From contig CM061920.1 of NCBI GenBank assembly GCA_031002005.1, forward strand, positions 107,195,447 to 107,259,446: a stretch of DNA of 64,000 nucleotides, given 5' to 3'. A model generated the notes under the pieces. That model was not told the origin of the DNA. It did no database searches and was given only the letters and a program-made list of their open reading frames with translations. This DNA is from Vandiemenella viatica. Taxonomy: Eukaryota; Arthropoda; Insecta; Orthoptera; Morabidae. Both the position numbers and the translations under genes were made by a program. How positions within the stretch are numbered: the stretch's first letter is position 1; each line of letters opens with the position of its first letter. Positions 1 to 11,829 of the stretch are shown here, piece after piece.

Positions 1-1235
1 AAACCAACAAAATGTATTCGTAAGACCAAGACCAGACCAACACAACCAAAGACTAAGTACAAAGTACATTTATTACTGCAAGATAAGGTAAGAAGATTAT
101 ACATATCAAGGATGAAAATCTATCTGGACCATGTGGCAAACAACGTAAATGGAGATTGGTAGAATCTCATGGACATAATATTAAAGCAGCAGAAGTAGTT
201 CTCCTCCCTCCATCTTTGTGAGTGGAAGGTATATCTTACCACTCCTAAGTAAGTTTAATATGATGCATGGTATGATAAATCGTATATTAAGAAGAAAGGT
301 ATGGAAATATATGACTGTGAGAACTGGTAATAAATAGAGCTGACAGGTAAAAAAATTGAGAGAGCAGAAATGAAAATTCTGCTTTCTGTATTTGGTGTAA
401 CTCTTCTGGACAAACAATACACAAACATCAGACTGAAACTACATACAACTAAGTTATTGATAGCATATCTGAAATAAAAGATAATTGATACCATCAAACA
501 GAAAGAATGAGAGAAGAAAGAATTCTGAAAGCGGCACTACAAAACGATTCTCAAGGTAAAAGAACAGTTGGCCACCTGTCAATAAGATGGTAGGATTTAC
601 TCTTTTGAAGTGTTAACTGGCTCTACATCCTGAATCCATGAAAGAAAATCTACCAATTTAGTTATTAAATTTCATTAGAAATTTTGTTCACTGTTGTTGA
701 TTATATGTTTTGTTTTAGTTAAATTAAAAGGCCATATAGCTAGTATTTAACTATCATCATTTTTATTACCTGTAAGTAATCAAACACAATGAATTAAATT
801 TCCAACTTTATTTACAAGTATATAAACAACAAAAAATGAGTGCAACGTTAATTAGAAACACTAAGGCCTAAAGCATAACAGCAGCCGCTGACACTGAGTG
901 CCTTATTATGTTCAACAAATGCCTAGGTGTTATTTTTGTTACAATGCAGTAACACAAAACAAGTTTCATATGGCAGAAGACCACACAGAAATATTCTAAT
1001 TTAATCACCAAGGTTTGCTAATTAGCATACAAAAATTTAGTGAAAACAATCATTTAAAGCACAGAGAAAGAAAATATTATTTTGTGCAGTAGACAGAGCA
1101 GAGAAAAAGAAAAAGAAATGAACATATACACACAGAAAAAAGATTTATTGTCAGTTTCTAAGAAACTTATGTCAGTTTACTATTTGCATATGATTTAAGC
1201 ACAGCTTTACTTTAAATTCTTCATCTGGCTGAGAT
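1..1235. other. AT-rich DNA without recognised gene
   Basis: Only short chance open frames occur on either strand. No splice-bounded exon, terminal repeat or transposon protein was recognised. It is probably intergenic DNA downstream of TMEM198. Confidence 0.5.
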
Positions 1236-1239
1236 ATAT

Positions 1240-1745
1240 GGTTCAGAACCTTCCTCAATAACTTTCTCCAGTGCCTTACTCATTCATCTAGAAATGAAAA
1301 TTTTCCCACTTTATTACGTCTGATGTCAAGTGCTAAATTGTATTCATGATCTTCACTTACTACCATGTACATTCCTCATTCTTTCCCCAGTATTTAATAA
1401 TGACACATCACCAGTATGTGATACCCACTTTATACTGTTATCAATCTCCAGTCTTTGAGTGATTCCTAAAGCTTTCCCTTTATCATAACAGTCACTGTGG
1501 CAATTTCAATAGACAGATCTAACTGCTCTCCTTTGCATCCCTGGCTGCCCCTTTATTTGATGCCTATAATATGGTTTATATACAATCAAATCATATTCAA
1601 GTTAGGTCCTGCCCAATGTCTTGTACCCTCGCTAACTTACTTCCCTAGTGCATTCCCTCGCCACCTCTCTTATTTATCCAGGAGTTTGAAGCATTTACAT
1701 ATCAATTCTTGAAGGTGTCTTGTAAAACTGAACTTATTGTCAAAT
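1240..1745 (-). pseudogene. CR1/L2-like LINE fragment (family A)
   Basis: The reverse complement carries the same C-terminal reverse-transcriptase region as better copies at 2610-3185 and 60240-60330: a segment like 'leaf of YGGVxW... quasi ELxGAxRRAxRSVxxN'. On the plus strand this shows as cag(t/a)tactgattg...acagacaaatcta(g/a)...ctcctgtatttgatacc. Frames are broken by stops. It is a decayed 5'-truncated copy. Confidence 0.6.
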
Positions 1746-2159
1746 AATATGCCAAAAGAGAAGTACATGGCTAACAATTACTATTCTTTTCTGATAAGGG
1801 CCCTGTCCTGCTTCTTTGTCAAATTCATTCTGTGTCTTTACATGATTTTGGTTTCTTGCAACTTATTTTGTTTTAAGCGATAATATATAAATATATAAAA
1901 AATAAGTGACAAACACTGGACACTGGACTACATTTTCCTATGGCAGAGTTTATTCAGTATAGTGATGCTAATAATATGGCAGTCAGACTTATCCAAAATA
2001 ACTTTACAGAAACTATACACAAAAAATAATAATAATTATAAAACATGCCACAGTAAAGTTACGCTCTTAGTTTTGACATTTAATAAGGTCGCAATATTGT
2101 TTTAAAAAAATTTATAATTTATAGTATTTTTTTAAATTCATGGAACATTTTTAATTTAA

Positions 2160-3185
2160 TTTAATTGCGATTCAGTGCACGCTCCAGTGGCAATTTCCCT
2201 ACACACATATTTTCTCCCTTTCCTGTACCTGCCTGCTTTTGCTCTCTACAAATTTCAACATTAAATTCTTTCAGTGTTTTTGCTAAATTATTTATATTTC
2301 TCCTGGTAACTTATTCTAATCCCTAACCCCTCTTCCCATGAGCACCGGGAGGGGGGTGCAAGTGCACTTGCACCCCCTGCTATGAAAGAAAATACACAAA
2401 AAAGATTAAGTAACAAAACTTTTGTTATTAAATTCACTGTTTGTATAATAACTTAAGGTGCCTAGGTTGTTGTCCAAATTTGTTCAACACCTTGTCAATA
2501 AATTCAGTATCGTTAGTTAATAAATAATAAGTGTTATATATAATGTATATAAAAGAAAACAGATGCACCTCCTTTAAAATAATACTGCCAGTGCCCATGC
2601 CCATTCCCTATGAAAGAAAATCTTTTCACATCCTTGTGTCTGAAATCAGGTGGCAGCTTGTGGTCATGGTCATGCCCTACTTCTAATTCTTACCATCTCT
2701 AAAGACCTCGCTGTTACAGAGATGTTAAGCAGATAAAAAAAATCTAATTCTTACAGCAATATCTTTCCACACCTCATCATCAATTTATGCCCTCTACACT
2801 CCCATGACACTCTTCATCCCTCTCCTACCTTCCAATGGTTTCCATTCCAACTCCTTTATCATATCAGTTACTGATTGTGTTCTGTGTTAATTTCCAGAGA
2901 CAAATCTAGCAGCCCTTCTTTCCGCCCCTTCCAACTCCTGTATTTGATACCCAAACTGATGGTCCCATACTACACCACCATATTCAAGCAATTTGACAAA
3001 TATTTTGCAACCCAATTCTCTTACTTCTCTGGTACATCCCCTCATAACTCTCTCTAATAAAGGGAGGATTTTGAAACTTTTCGTACTATTTGTGTAATGT
3101 ATTCTGCCCAGTTGAGTTTGTCATGAAATATTATGTCAAGGTAATTACATTTCAAGTCTTCAACAAGCAATTCTTTCCCCTTAAA
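2160..3185 (-). pseudogene. CR1/L2-like LINE copy (family A), split by a MITE-like insert
   Basis: Read on the minus strand, 3185-2610 encodes the end of a LINE reverse transcriptase: KCNYLDIIF, then LEYGGVVWDHQF, then RRAARFVSGN. 2335-2160 encodes the downstream GDWNKLP-type segment and 3' end. The two parts are separated by about 270 bp that look inserted (2338-2605). Multiple stops make it non-functional. RRAARFV and DWNKLP are typical of the C-terminal region of CR1/L2-type LINE ORF2 proteins. Confidence 0.65.
2338..2605. mobile_element. possible short inverted-repeat insert in LINE
   Basis: The left end reads catgagcaccgggagg and the right end, reverse-complemented, catgggcactggcag, so the ends are loosely inverted. 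The LINE flanks resume on both sides, and a direct repeat (ctatgaaagaaaat) appears just inside the left end and just outside the right end. Terminal repeats are too diverged for a firm family call. Confidence 0.35.
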
Positions 3186-3239
3186 GTAAGGACAAATTTA
3201 AGGTAGTTGTTTAGGCTTATACCTTTCCTTCTTTGCCAC

Positions 3240-3502
3240 TTGATCAACCGAAAAGTTGATCAAAAATACTTCCATTGTTTACTGATTTTTCATATTTCTC
3301 TGTTAATTTAATTGAAATGGAGCACATGCTCTGATAGAATTTACTTACACACCCATTTTTCCCCTTTCTTGTACTGGCATACTTTTTCCGTTTATGAATT
3401 TTAATTTTAAATTTTTTCAACATTTGTAGCAAATTATTCATTACTTCCCTTGGTAATTTATTCCAATCCCTGACTCTCATTCATTTCTAATAAAAAATCA
3501 TT
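3240..3502 (-). pseudogene. LINE family A 3'-end fragment
   Basis: The minus strand encodes RDWNKLPREVMNNLLQMLKK, the terminal motif of family A ORF2, followed by the stop region and the characteristic 3' end. It is a separate copy from 2160-3185, because the motif order would otherwise be reversed. Confidence 0.65.
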
Positions 3503-3504
3503 GG

Positions 3505-4354
3505 TTGCTATGTCATTTTTGAATAGGATATCATTAGTCACTTAGAATAAATCATAAAATTAAGGTAACAGTCCTATTAAACTAGGACTGAGTGTGACCT
3601 TTGATACTATTGTTTAAATACTCTTTTATATTTAATTTTTGTTGACAATGTGTAATTGTAAGAATGACACATAATAATTTCTATTGTTTCTAATTTTCAT
3701 TTAACCTTTTCTTAAATAACCTTTCAGGAATAAAATAATTATAAGTAGTAATTTTTGTGTACTACAGTATAAGAATCTTTTCATTGCAGTTGTGTTTTTA
3801 ACATTTTTATATAAGTACTTACACAAATAATAAATGATGTAATTTGGTTTGTGCTTCCTTAGTAATGTATATTAAATATTGATAGCAATAAAAACACTGC
3901 AGTGTTTTTGGACTTGTTATAAATTAGAACAATTTAAGAATTATTGTAACTTTACTGTTCTTTTAATTCACGTGGCCTTTCCTTAAGTTGAGGGTCGTAT
4001 TTTACAGGTATATAACAATGACTTTAGCAAAGATGTATTTCCCGTCAAACCATTTGAAATCATAAGAATTCAGTTAAGTGGTATAATCATTTGTTCATTT
4101 TGTTTTTCTTGAAATATGTTAATTACTTTCAATATTCTAAAACTTTTCGAAACAAGTAAGCAAGGAAGCTATAGTTACAATTTTTTTTTTCTAATCATCT
4201 GATTTTTAAAAAATATGTTACATTGCATGTTACAGAAGTTATACAATGCTCTAAAGTAAGTGGAGCCTCAGTTAACGTGTTTCAACAGTCTTATGTGGAT
4301 TATAAGCTATGGACACAACCATATTTCCAGTATGAGCTCAAGTAACTCAACACA
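3505..4354. other. downstream flank of TMEM198-like gene
   Basis: T-rich DNA with several AATAAA hexamers on the minus strand and no recognised coding segment. Some of it may be 3' UTR if a distal poly(A) site is used. Confidence 0.4.
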
Positions 4355-4360
4355 TTTATT
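4355..4360 (-). terminator. candidate poly(A) signal of TMEM198-like gene
   Basis: AATAAA on the minus strand, about 165 nt after the stop codon. It is the nearest canonical hexamer, but AT-rich DNA makes such matches common and more distal hexamers exist further left. Confidence 0.4.
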
Positions 4361-4524
4361 GTCATCTCGTTCAATTGATGATAGAAAAAGAGTAATACAC
4401 TCCTGACAAAATACTATTTGTAACAGTGGATGAGTTGATAAGGTGTACATACACCCATCTAGCTGCTAGAAGTCATATGCTCCTCCACACAGCTCACACA
4501 TTTCACCAATGGCAATGACCAAAC

Positions 4525-4683
4525 TTAGCGAAGATCATCTGCATCTCCTTCTCCCTCTGACTCAGTAAGTGGCTGACCAGCAGAAGAAGTTGCTGGAAGG
4601 GCAGTGAGTCGTGTGCTATCAGAACGCAGTGTTCCACAGCTTGTGTCTCCCAATACTCGACGCTGAAGTGCCTGAACATAACT
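4525..4683 (-). CDS. TMEM198: TMEM198-like gene, terminal coding exon with stop
   Basis: This is the last coding exon on the minus strand: TTTTTTACAG acceptor, then 52 codons and TAA at 4527-4525. It opens with SYVQALQRRVL, directly continuing GDVICQ of the previous exon and equivalent to the SYIQS motif after GDV in vertebrate TMEM198. It ends with an acidic tail, SEGEGDADDLR. The different-frame ORF that reads through the acceptor is a shadow. Together the five exons give 899 nt of coding sequence (about 298 residues), lacking only the N-terminus. The 3' UTR runs leftward. Confidence 0.85.
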   Translation of the reverse strand, partial: SYVQALQRRVLGDTSCGTLRSDSTRLTALPATSSAGQPLTESEGEGDADDLR

Positions 4684-4689
4684 CTGTAA

Positions 4690-5080
4690 AAAAATAATTT
4701 CACATAATAATGAGGTTCATTGTTTAAGGTATTACTGAATATCAGAAGTATATAAACTTAAGAATTGTATGATTCTTTTTACATGTTTCTCACTAGCTGC
4801 TCAAAGGAAATAAACAACAAGAAAACAAATTATTTACTGAATAATGTGATCATCTCATTTCATCTTTGATTACACAATTGTCTCTGTTCATCATGGGAAA
4901 CCATATTATTTAAGATGTACCAAGTTCCATCCCAAAGGAACCATTGTTAAATATTCCTGACAATATGGAGAGCTATGAAGTATCTGAATTTGTTTTAATT
5001 TAGATTATTTTTTTTTAAGAATTTTGGAAATTTGGTTAAGGCTGATTAGTACAAATTTTCTCTACCCTCCTAATGTTGGG
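4690..5080. other. intron 4, nothing recognised
   Basis: AT-rich intronic sequence without terminal repeats or coding similarity that I can identify. Confidence 0.4.
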
Positions 5081-5099
5081 GATGAATAGTAGTACAGTT

Positions 5100-5215
5100 T
5101 TTTTTCTCAATTTTAAAAAGTTTTGAGTTGTTTCCCAAATAACTCCAGGCAAATGCCAGCATGGATCCTTCACAAAAGTCGTGGACTTGCTTCCCTTGCC
5201 CACAAAGCTCCAGTC
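5100..5215 (+). repeat. SINE-2 fragment
   Basis: The stretch reading tttcccaaataactccaggcaaatgccagcatggatccttc matches the body of SINE-2 (full copy at 31190-31429) downstream of its tRNA-like head. The head and tail are missing or decayed. Confidence 0.55.
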
Positions 5216-5229
5216 TTTTTTTTTTTTTT

Positions 5230-6198
5230 AATTTCTCTAGTGGAGATTGTGTGCAGAAAGTAAGGTAATATTGAAAAAAAATATTACATACTACTTAGTA
5301 TTTCAAGGTACTCTAAAATCACTATGACATGGCATGTCTTTAATAGTTTTCTCTGAAAAAAAAATCAATTTCTAAGGAATATGTTTACATAAAAATTTGT
5401 AATAAGATGTTTGTTTCTGGGCACCTATTAGTGTCTCTGTTAGGCATTTACCATCCCACAAAATTCTTTAATAACTACAGCTCACAATAAAGGGCTAAAA
5501 TGAGTGCTGATATCTGCTTGCAAACCATACAAACTTTACGTAAATGTTTGCTGCATTAAATGGCATGGGAATGTGTATGTTTGTGGCAGTAACAGAAAAC
5601 CATTTCAGCATACACCAGCATGATTAGAGAAAAAGTACAGACATTTGATTTTGGGATAGCTGATACAAAGTTTTGCAGGATGTATACACTATTACCAGTT
5701 GTACCTTCCTTGTTCAGTATGGTGAAACCTAAAAACACTCCGACCAAGTATTGAGTCCAAATTCATTTGCTGAGAAGGAATCAATTATTTGGATTAGTAT
5801 GGAAATGTGTGGGAGTAAAATAATATTGGAAATTTATATCAAGGAGAATATGTCGGCAGGTCAGTTATCATAATTTACTGTGGGTGTACCTGTCACCTGT
5901 ATCATATGTTTTATTTATTTGTTTATTTTTTGCTTGACTGAAGTGTCCCAACTGATGACTCAACTTCCTCTATCCTTTTCACATACATCTTCAAGTTACT
6001 CAAGTAAGGCACACAAAAATTTTGTGTTAATTTCAAGATTAAATACATGATTTTCAAAGAATTAAATACCTTATCAGTGGTTATAATCAGTTAGAAAGAA
6101 AGGAAAGGATGCTTGCTATCATTATGTGAGGAATTGCATAAATGCTGCTTGATATATATAACCTAAACATGTATTTAATTTGTATCTTGGTTTCTGAT
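5230..6198. other. intron 4, nothing recognised
   Basis: AT-rich sequence with only short chance open frames and homopolymer runs. Confidence 0.4.
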
Positions 6199-6211
6199 GT
6201 ACAATCAAACC

Positions 6212-6965
6212 TAGGGTTACCAGACGTCCCCATTTGCTGGGGACAGTCCCCATATTTAGCTCTCTGTCCCCAGACAGATTTTTCCCTGCAATGATCCCAG
6301 ATTTTTACTGTTGGACCCAGAATTTTTTTTAACCTAGCAATACTTTTTTAAAAGCCCAGATTTGGCAATGCATTCGTTTAAATAAAGAAATCAATGAAAT
6401 TTCTTCTTTAAAGGAAGTTGTGTCAAAACATAAAGTAGATGGATGGAATGAATCCAGTGCTGGTATTTGCTCAAGATAAAATGAAGCTTATTCACATTTC
6501 CTAACAAATTGTCCAATATGTTCAGCTTTGCAAGTTAGTAGAACTGTCTTTGTGTCTTCCTGGTAGTAACACATCTGTAGAGAGTGTTTTCTCCTCAATG
6601 AACATCACAGAGCGTCAGAATGAGTACAGAAACAGTTCAAGCTACGCTAATTATAACAAAAAAAAACTTTTCCATGACGTGCAAAGGATTTTCGGGCAGA
6701 CAAGATCTTCTCAAGAAAGTTGATTCTTTTGAGAAATATCAATGACAACAACTTGGAGGTAAAATCAGGTACCATATCATTTAAAATACAAAATATATAA
6801 CAATAATAAATATTTTTCTTTTAAGTTAACCCAACCTTTAATCATATCATATAACTTATAAAAGTGCACCGCATCATTAGGACAAATGTCAAAAGCGTCC
6901 CCGGATTTTGGTGAAAACGTGCTGAAGCGTCTCCGGATTTGGATGAAAAAATTCTGGTAACCCTA
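6212..6965 (+). mobile_element. non-autonomous hAT element inside the Tigger left terminal repeat
   Basis: The ends share the inverted repeat tagggttaccaga and are flanked by 8-bp direct repeats, atcaaacc (6204-6211) and gtcaaacc (6966-6973), 7 of 8 identical. Eight-base duplications are the hAT hallmark. Near 6540-6610 the plus strand still encodes LPGSNTSVESVFSSMNI, a recognisable piece of the hAT C-terminal dimerisation domain, so this is an internally deleted copy of a coding element, not a random MITE. At 754 bp it cannot encode a transposase. Confidence 0.85.
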
Positions 6966-7210
6966 GTCAAACCTGGATAAGTGAGAGTTCAAGTGTCCGC
7001 AATCTCTTTTTCATTTTTGGAGGTTTTTCACTAAACCAAGTTTTTCACTTATATAGGTACAGGAGTGGCTTTTCTTACTTATAGAGGTTTAAAAAATACA
7101 GCAAATATGTAGTGATAATTTGGTATGTATTGTTTAGGTACTATTCATTAAAATTTGACATAAATACTACCAAAAAAAATCTTATAGTAATATTTACTTA
7201 AAGAAACCTG

Positions 7211-9830
7211 TTAATTTCTACTGCATTTCTGTTTTTGTATTTTGTACATGTTTTTCCAGTTTATAAATCTTATTAAATTTGTTGTTTTATCAACAACCTG
7301 CAAAGTATTGAAGATATTGTGCATTATCTCCAGTGTATTTAAAGTTTCTTGGTTCTTTGGAATGTTCTTTACTTCTGTATCCAAAATCTGTAATCGGACA
7401 GCTTCATCTTCACTGTCACTTCCATCATTACATGTGCTCACACAATTCTTAGTGATATCTTTGTCAGTGTGTTATCTGGCAGCAGCCACGTTGTCTTCAA
7501 TCTGTACAAAGTCTTTGAAGGTTGGCGTTAACATACTGGTTTTGTGAAACACGAACTTGGGCCATTTGTCATTGGTAGGTTCAACTTCAATGTCATTTCC
7601 CTCTGGCAGAAAGTCTTGTTTATCTGTGCTAATCCAAAACCCAGCTTTCTTGAAGCAGTTGTTGATAGTAACATCACTTACTGTGTACCATGCTCTCCTT
7701 GGAAATTTTATAGCTAGAATTACATCAATGTCATGGCTATTATTTTTTACCTGGTTCATAAGAGTATGTTTAGCGACTTCTATGTGAAAAAAGCGTTTGA
7801 ATGTGTGTATGATACCTTGATCTAATGGTTGAAATTTACTGGTGGTATTAGCAGGCAAAAGCATCACTCTTACATTTGCAAGTGTTGGCAAGTCTGTATG
7901 GGTAGCACATTTGTCAATAAAAAGCACAATTTTATTCATTTTATCTTCATTTCCTTGTCAACTTTCTTCAGCCAATCTTCAAATAATATCTTTGTCATAC
8001 AAGCCTTTGTATTACTAGTATAATCAACAGGTAGAGTCTTCACACCTTTAAAATATCTAGGTTGCTTTATTTCCCTGAGCCGTGCTCGGCTCGCATTGTT
8101 TATTTTCCCCGCCCTCGATTGTCTTCTGATGCTGGTTCCTGCAGAGCCCGCGTACTAGTTTTGCCCGTGAAAGCGCGCTGTGGCTCTGGTGGTGCCCTCT
8201 ACCAGATGATGGAGTTGATTTTTGGGGACACGAAACCAAAAAGTCAGTTGGTCGGCAGCAGCGGATTGGTCCGTTGGACCTAGTATTTTCCCTAATTGAC
8301 TGCGACGTTAGAGGTCTGCTGGTATAAGCGAGGACTTGTAATTTGACCAGGCGGCCTGGAAGTATCGCATGATGTAGATTTGTGACCCGACCGAGACCGT
8401 TCCTCGCTCGCATTAAACGAGAGATTTCCTCTGGTGCGCTCTATGTTCGTGAGCGGTTTTCCGACGATTGGGAGCACGGCAGCAGGCGGGGCTGGCGGTG
8501 GCTTCGAGGTGATAAGTTGCCATTTTCTAGCACTGTCAGGTATTTGAGGTAGAATACCTGATGATTCCAACTACAAAGTGCGTCGCTTACTGCATTCTTG
8601 TTAATTGGGCTTAATAATTTTGTTATGGGAATGGACAAAATTCCCCGATATGTGGTGCTAATCGTTCCTGCCACTTTATCAGTGTGTGTGGGTGGTAACG
8701 ACTTATGCACCAGCGTGGACACACTATAGTGTGTCAGAAACGTTTGATAAGAACTTGATTCTTAAGGTTAAACTGAAGGACGCTAAGGTAAACTGATTCC
8801 TGTTTGTTTAAAATAATTGCTATATTTTGCCTCCTGTGTACTAATTTGTGTTTTGTACTAGCTGTAAATTTGTTATATGATGGTAAATTGATAAGAGCCT
8901 GCCCTGTTATATTACGTTTCCAAGCATGTAAGGATTTCTGTTTGGATGTTTGATACAAGGAGAGATATTGTGATTAGGGATATTCTCATGGCTTAACAAG
9001 TTTGTCATCGCATTAACATATATTTGTATTGATACAGGATTTATTAAGATCATAATCGGCAAGATCAAAGCTTTCTTATGTATTATATTGTATTATATTA
9101 TTTATGATATTTTGTATAAGTTTAATCATTGACCACGATTCTTGTAATAAAATGTTTGAACAAGGTTTGCACTTTATAACCATGCTCCCACATGCTTCCC
9201 ACAGAGTCCTTAGTGGCAACCACACATATCATTCCCAATGATGAAAAGGTGGAGTTTGTCTTACCAGTCATGTTTACACATTGAAGAATATTAAGGTATT
9301 CCTTGCTTTGTTTTCCTCCTTGGCATTTTTTGCCTTTAAATGTAAATGTTTTATTCAGAAGGCACTTGAATAAAAAAGCAGTATCATCTGTATTGTAAAT
9401 ATCATTTGGATCATACCCTTCTAAGAGACTTGGCAGATCTTCATTCCATTGCTAACACGCATCTTGGTCTGCAAATTTACTTTCCCTCTAACCAATCATG
9501 ACGAGCTGAAAAGTTCTGAATTCCCAGTTTTGTAACAAAGTCTTTAGATTATTATTATTATTATTTTTTTAACAAGGGTCCATCTATGTGAATTTTCTTA
9601 TTGAGGGTTCCATTGGGAAATTCCGAAAGTCGATTTCTCTTAATATTTCTGTGTCCCTCAGTGCACTGAACTTTAAAGAATGTTTTTAATTTTATAAAAG
9701 GTGGATTCTGGTAAACCAAACTTACTCTGTATTTCATTTCATGATTTCCCCTCTCGAACACATTCAATTTTTCAAGTTTATAACTTAATGACAACACTTT
9801 GATTTTTCGTTTTAACATTTTAGGTACGTG
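7211..9830 (-). pseudogene. Tigger/pogo-like transposase pseudogene, interrupted by a solo LTR
   Basis: Segments from right to left on the minus strand: an N-terminal DNA-binding region (9818-9561, KRKIKVLSLSYKLEKLNVFE); a short piece ending FSARHDWLEG; a DDE_1 catalytic start near 9440-9240 (GYDPNDIYNTDDTAFLFK, then TFKGKKCQGGKQSKEYLNIL, with the family NADET replaced by NTDDT); then, across the LTR insert, PRYFKGVKTLPVDY and FIDKCATHTDL...LLPANTTSKFQPLDQGII (7939-7472); and an acidic C-terminus (7441-7211). Several stops and frameshifts are present. The NTTSxxQPLDQGII motif is diagnostic of the pogo/Tigger/jerky DDE family. Confidence 0.85.
8076..9231 (+). mobile_element. solo LTR (1156 bp) inside Tigger transposase
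   Basis: The insert begins TGAGCC and ends ATATCA (TG...CA) and is flanked by the 5-bp direct repeat ttccc (8071-8075 and 9232-9236). Removing it with one repeat copy makes the Tigger frame continuous from FSSLG into KQPRYFKG, which fixes the boundaries. It is GC-rich on its left half, contains a TATA-like tataagc near 8321, and an aataaa near 9148. It has no ORF of note. Either orientation is possible; plus is inferred from the TATA and poly(A) positions. I did not find the second LTR or internal region, so it is read as a solo LTR. Confidence 0.78.
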
Positions 9831-10289
9831 CCAAACCTTTTTTTGCTTTTGATACTTATCAACTGAAGTAACAGTTAGTCATTTGAATAGAGTACTATAC
9901 AAAAACTAAGTTCCATGAAATTTGAGAACAGTGGTTAGTGCCACAAAATTTAAGAATGGGTCATAAATAGCAGATGTTAAATATGCTCAACTGTCTCTTA
10001 TAGAGGTACAAACAAGTAGCAGTCTCAGTTAAAGAGGTTCATGAGGGGAAAATGACTTTCTCTTATAGAGGTTTCTGTTTCTTACTTGTAGAGGTTTCAT
10101 AGGTTAAAATGACAGGACCTGGCAGTCATCTCTTACTTGTAGAGTTTTCTCACTTATCCAGTTCTCACTCACCCAGTTTTGACTGTATATATTTAATAAT
10201 CATTGTGTAACAGGATAATGAGATGTCTTGAACTATGTGGAATCATTTTATCACCAGTGAATTTAATTAAAATTTTCCTTTTCATTACC

Positions 10290-10480
10290 AATGTTGGGAA
10301 GGATGGTGGGTGGATGGATCTCAAATTTGGGAGGACCTAGGCTCATTCCCCATTACAGCCATCCATCCCAATTTTGGTTTCCTAAAATAACTCAAGGTGA
10401 ATACTGAAATAATACCTACAAGGAAGCCATGGATTTCTTTCCTGTTCCTTGCTCACAATTCTCTCAAGGCTCTAATTGAC
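10290..10480 (+). repeat. diverged SINE-2 copy
   Basis: It keeps the order tttggtttcctaaaataactcaaggtgaatactg then ccatggatttctttcctgttccttgctcacaa, matching the SINE-2 body and tail. Substitutions are heavy. Confidence 0.5.
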
Positions 10481-10499
10481 TTCATTACCAATCAGCTGT

Positions 10500-11205
10500 A
10501 AGGAAACAAAGCCAGTTAACTTACATTTTTGTAGCAGCTTCAAACATTATTAATCCCAACTGAATTCCACAAGTATTTCTTCTTTTTTTGCTACATTCTT
10601 TTATCTTAAGAAATATATTATCATTCAATGTTAATTAAACCTTATGCTTAAAAACTAGAGTAATTCACAAGCTTCCTATATTTGGATTTATGAATTTCTA
10701 CCTCTTCATCTATATGGCCAGAAAATGTGCTGGTTTGTAAAACGCACTATCTATCATCAGAAATGAATAGACATATTCCACGAGTTTCCCAATTGTTTTT
10801 TTTTTTTTTTTTTTAATTAATCTAATTTCCTGTCTTTGACCTTGTCATTGTATATTATATGAAAGAAAGTTTTTCATTGAGAGTGGTGATTAATAACAAC
10901 AAAGGAGTTTTTAAAGCAACACTTACACTTTTGTTCGCTTAACATAGAGTATTAAATCATTTTACTTTGTTTTAGCCACTCTGTTGGCATTGATTTAAAA
11001 TCAAAACAATTGTTTTGAGTTACTTGTGACATGTCAGTAAAATCTAATAAACAATATTTAACTTCATTTCATTTATAATTTTAATTAATTGGCTTAATTA
11101 TGATGGAACATCTGCTCCACAGCTGATTTTGAATTTAGCAAACTTTAATTTAAACTCTTAGGTGTTTGAGGTTAATTTTTAACCATATACACTTGCTAAC
11201 TTCCT
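10500..11205. other. intron 4, nothing recognised
   Basis: AT-rich, with a 20-odd base T run near 10795. No coding or terminal-repeat signal. Confidence 0.4.
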
Positions 11206-11209
11206 CACC

Positions 11210-11645
11210 TACAAAAGAAAATTTATCACTCTCCTGTCTTCCAGTGACCCCAAACTCAGATTCTTTATCATATCAGTTACTGACTATATTTCACAATTAG
11301 TGCCAGATTTAGGGAAAGGAAAAGGGGAGTGGGTGGCAGTCAAAGATCCACCACTGTCCACAGTAAATTTCGCAAACAAATCTATCTGCCCTCTTTTGCA
11401 AGCCCTCCTAATTCCCGATTTGATACTTATAATTGGAGTAATATACAGCCCCATAATACTCAAGTAAATGTCTGAGCAAATGTTTGTAACTGATTTTCTC
11501 ATTTGCCTGGTACTTCCACTCATTAACCAGTCCTGTAAATGAAGCACTTTGAAACATCTTCCTACTACTTGCCAAATGTGTACTTCTCAATTTAGTTTAT
11601 GGCTAAATGATATTCCAAGCTATTTATGTCTTACAACTTCAACCA
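11210..11645 (-). pseudogene. LINE family A fragment
   Basis: The minus strand carries the KLLKYYG-AVYYSNYKYQIG segment and the RADRFVCE-like motif of family A, with an extra 50-odd base stretch around 11290-11350 not seen in other copies. Stops interrupt all frames. Confidence 0.55.
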
Positions 11646-11829
11646 GCAATTTCTTCTTCATCAAGTAATCTAAAAAAAAAAAAAAAACTAGTTTTTCCTC
11701 CTGTGAACATAATTGAAACCTAATTTACTCTTATTGAAATTTATTTTCATTCCTATGAATACAAGAAATGAACAATAATAATTTCCTATCGACCTACCCA
11801 TCTAGATTTTCTAAACTTATCACTCTGTA

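Larger units (their letters stand above)
6202..10185 (-). mobile_element. pogo/Tigger-type DNA transposon with two nested insertions
   Basis: The ends are imperfect inverted repeats: the left begins caatcaaacc and continues tggataagtgagag after the hAT insert; the right, reverse-complemented, begins cagtcaaaactgggtgagtgaga. About 20 of 26 positions match once the hAT insert is removed. Both ends abut TA (6200-6201 and 10186-10187), the target of this superfamily. Minus-strand coding remnants are Tigger/jerky-like. Subtracting the hAT (754 bp plus 8-bp duplication) and the LTR (1156 bp plus 5 bp) leaves about 2.06 kb. Repeated cttatagaggt-like motifs occur near both ends. Confidence 0.82.

Noticed and set aside
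8057..8722. Several Arg/Ser-rich frames on both strands at 8.06-8.72 kb
   Set aside because: They lie inside the GC-rich half of the solo LTR and match no known protein pattern.
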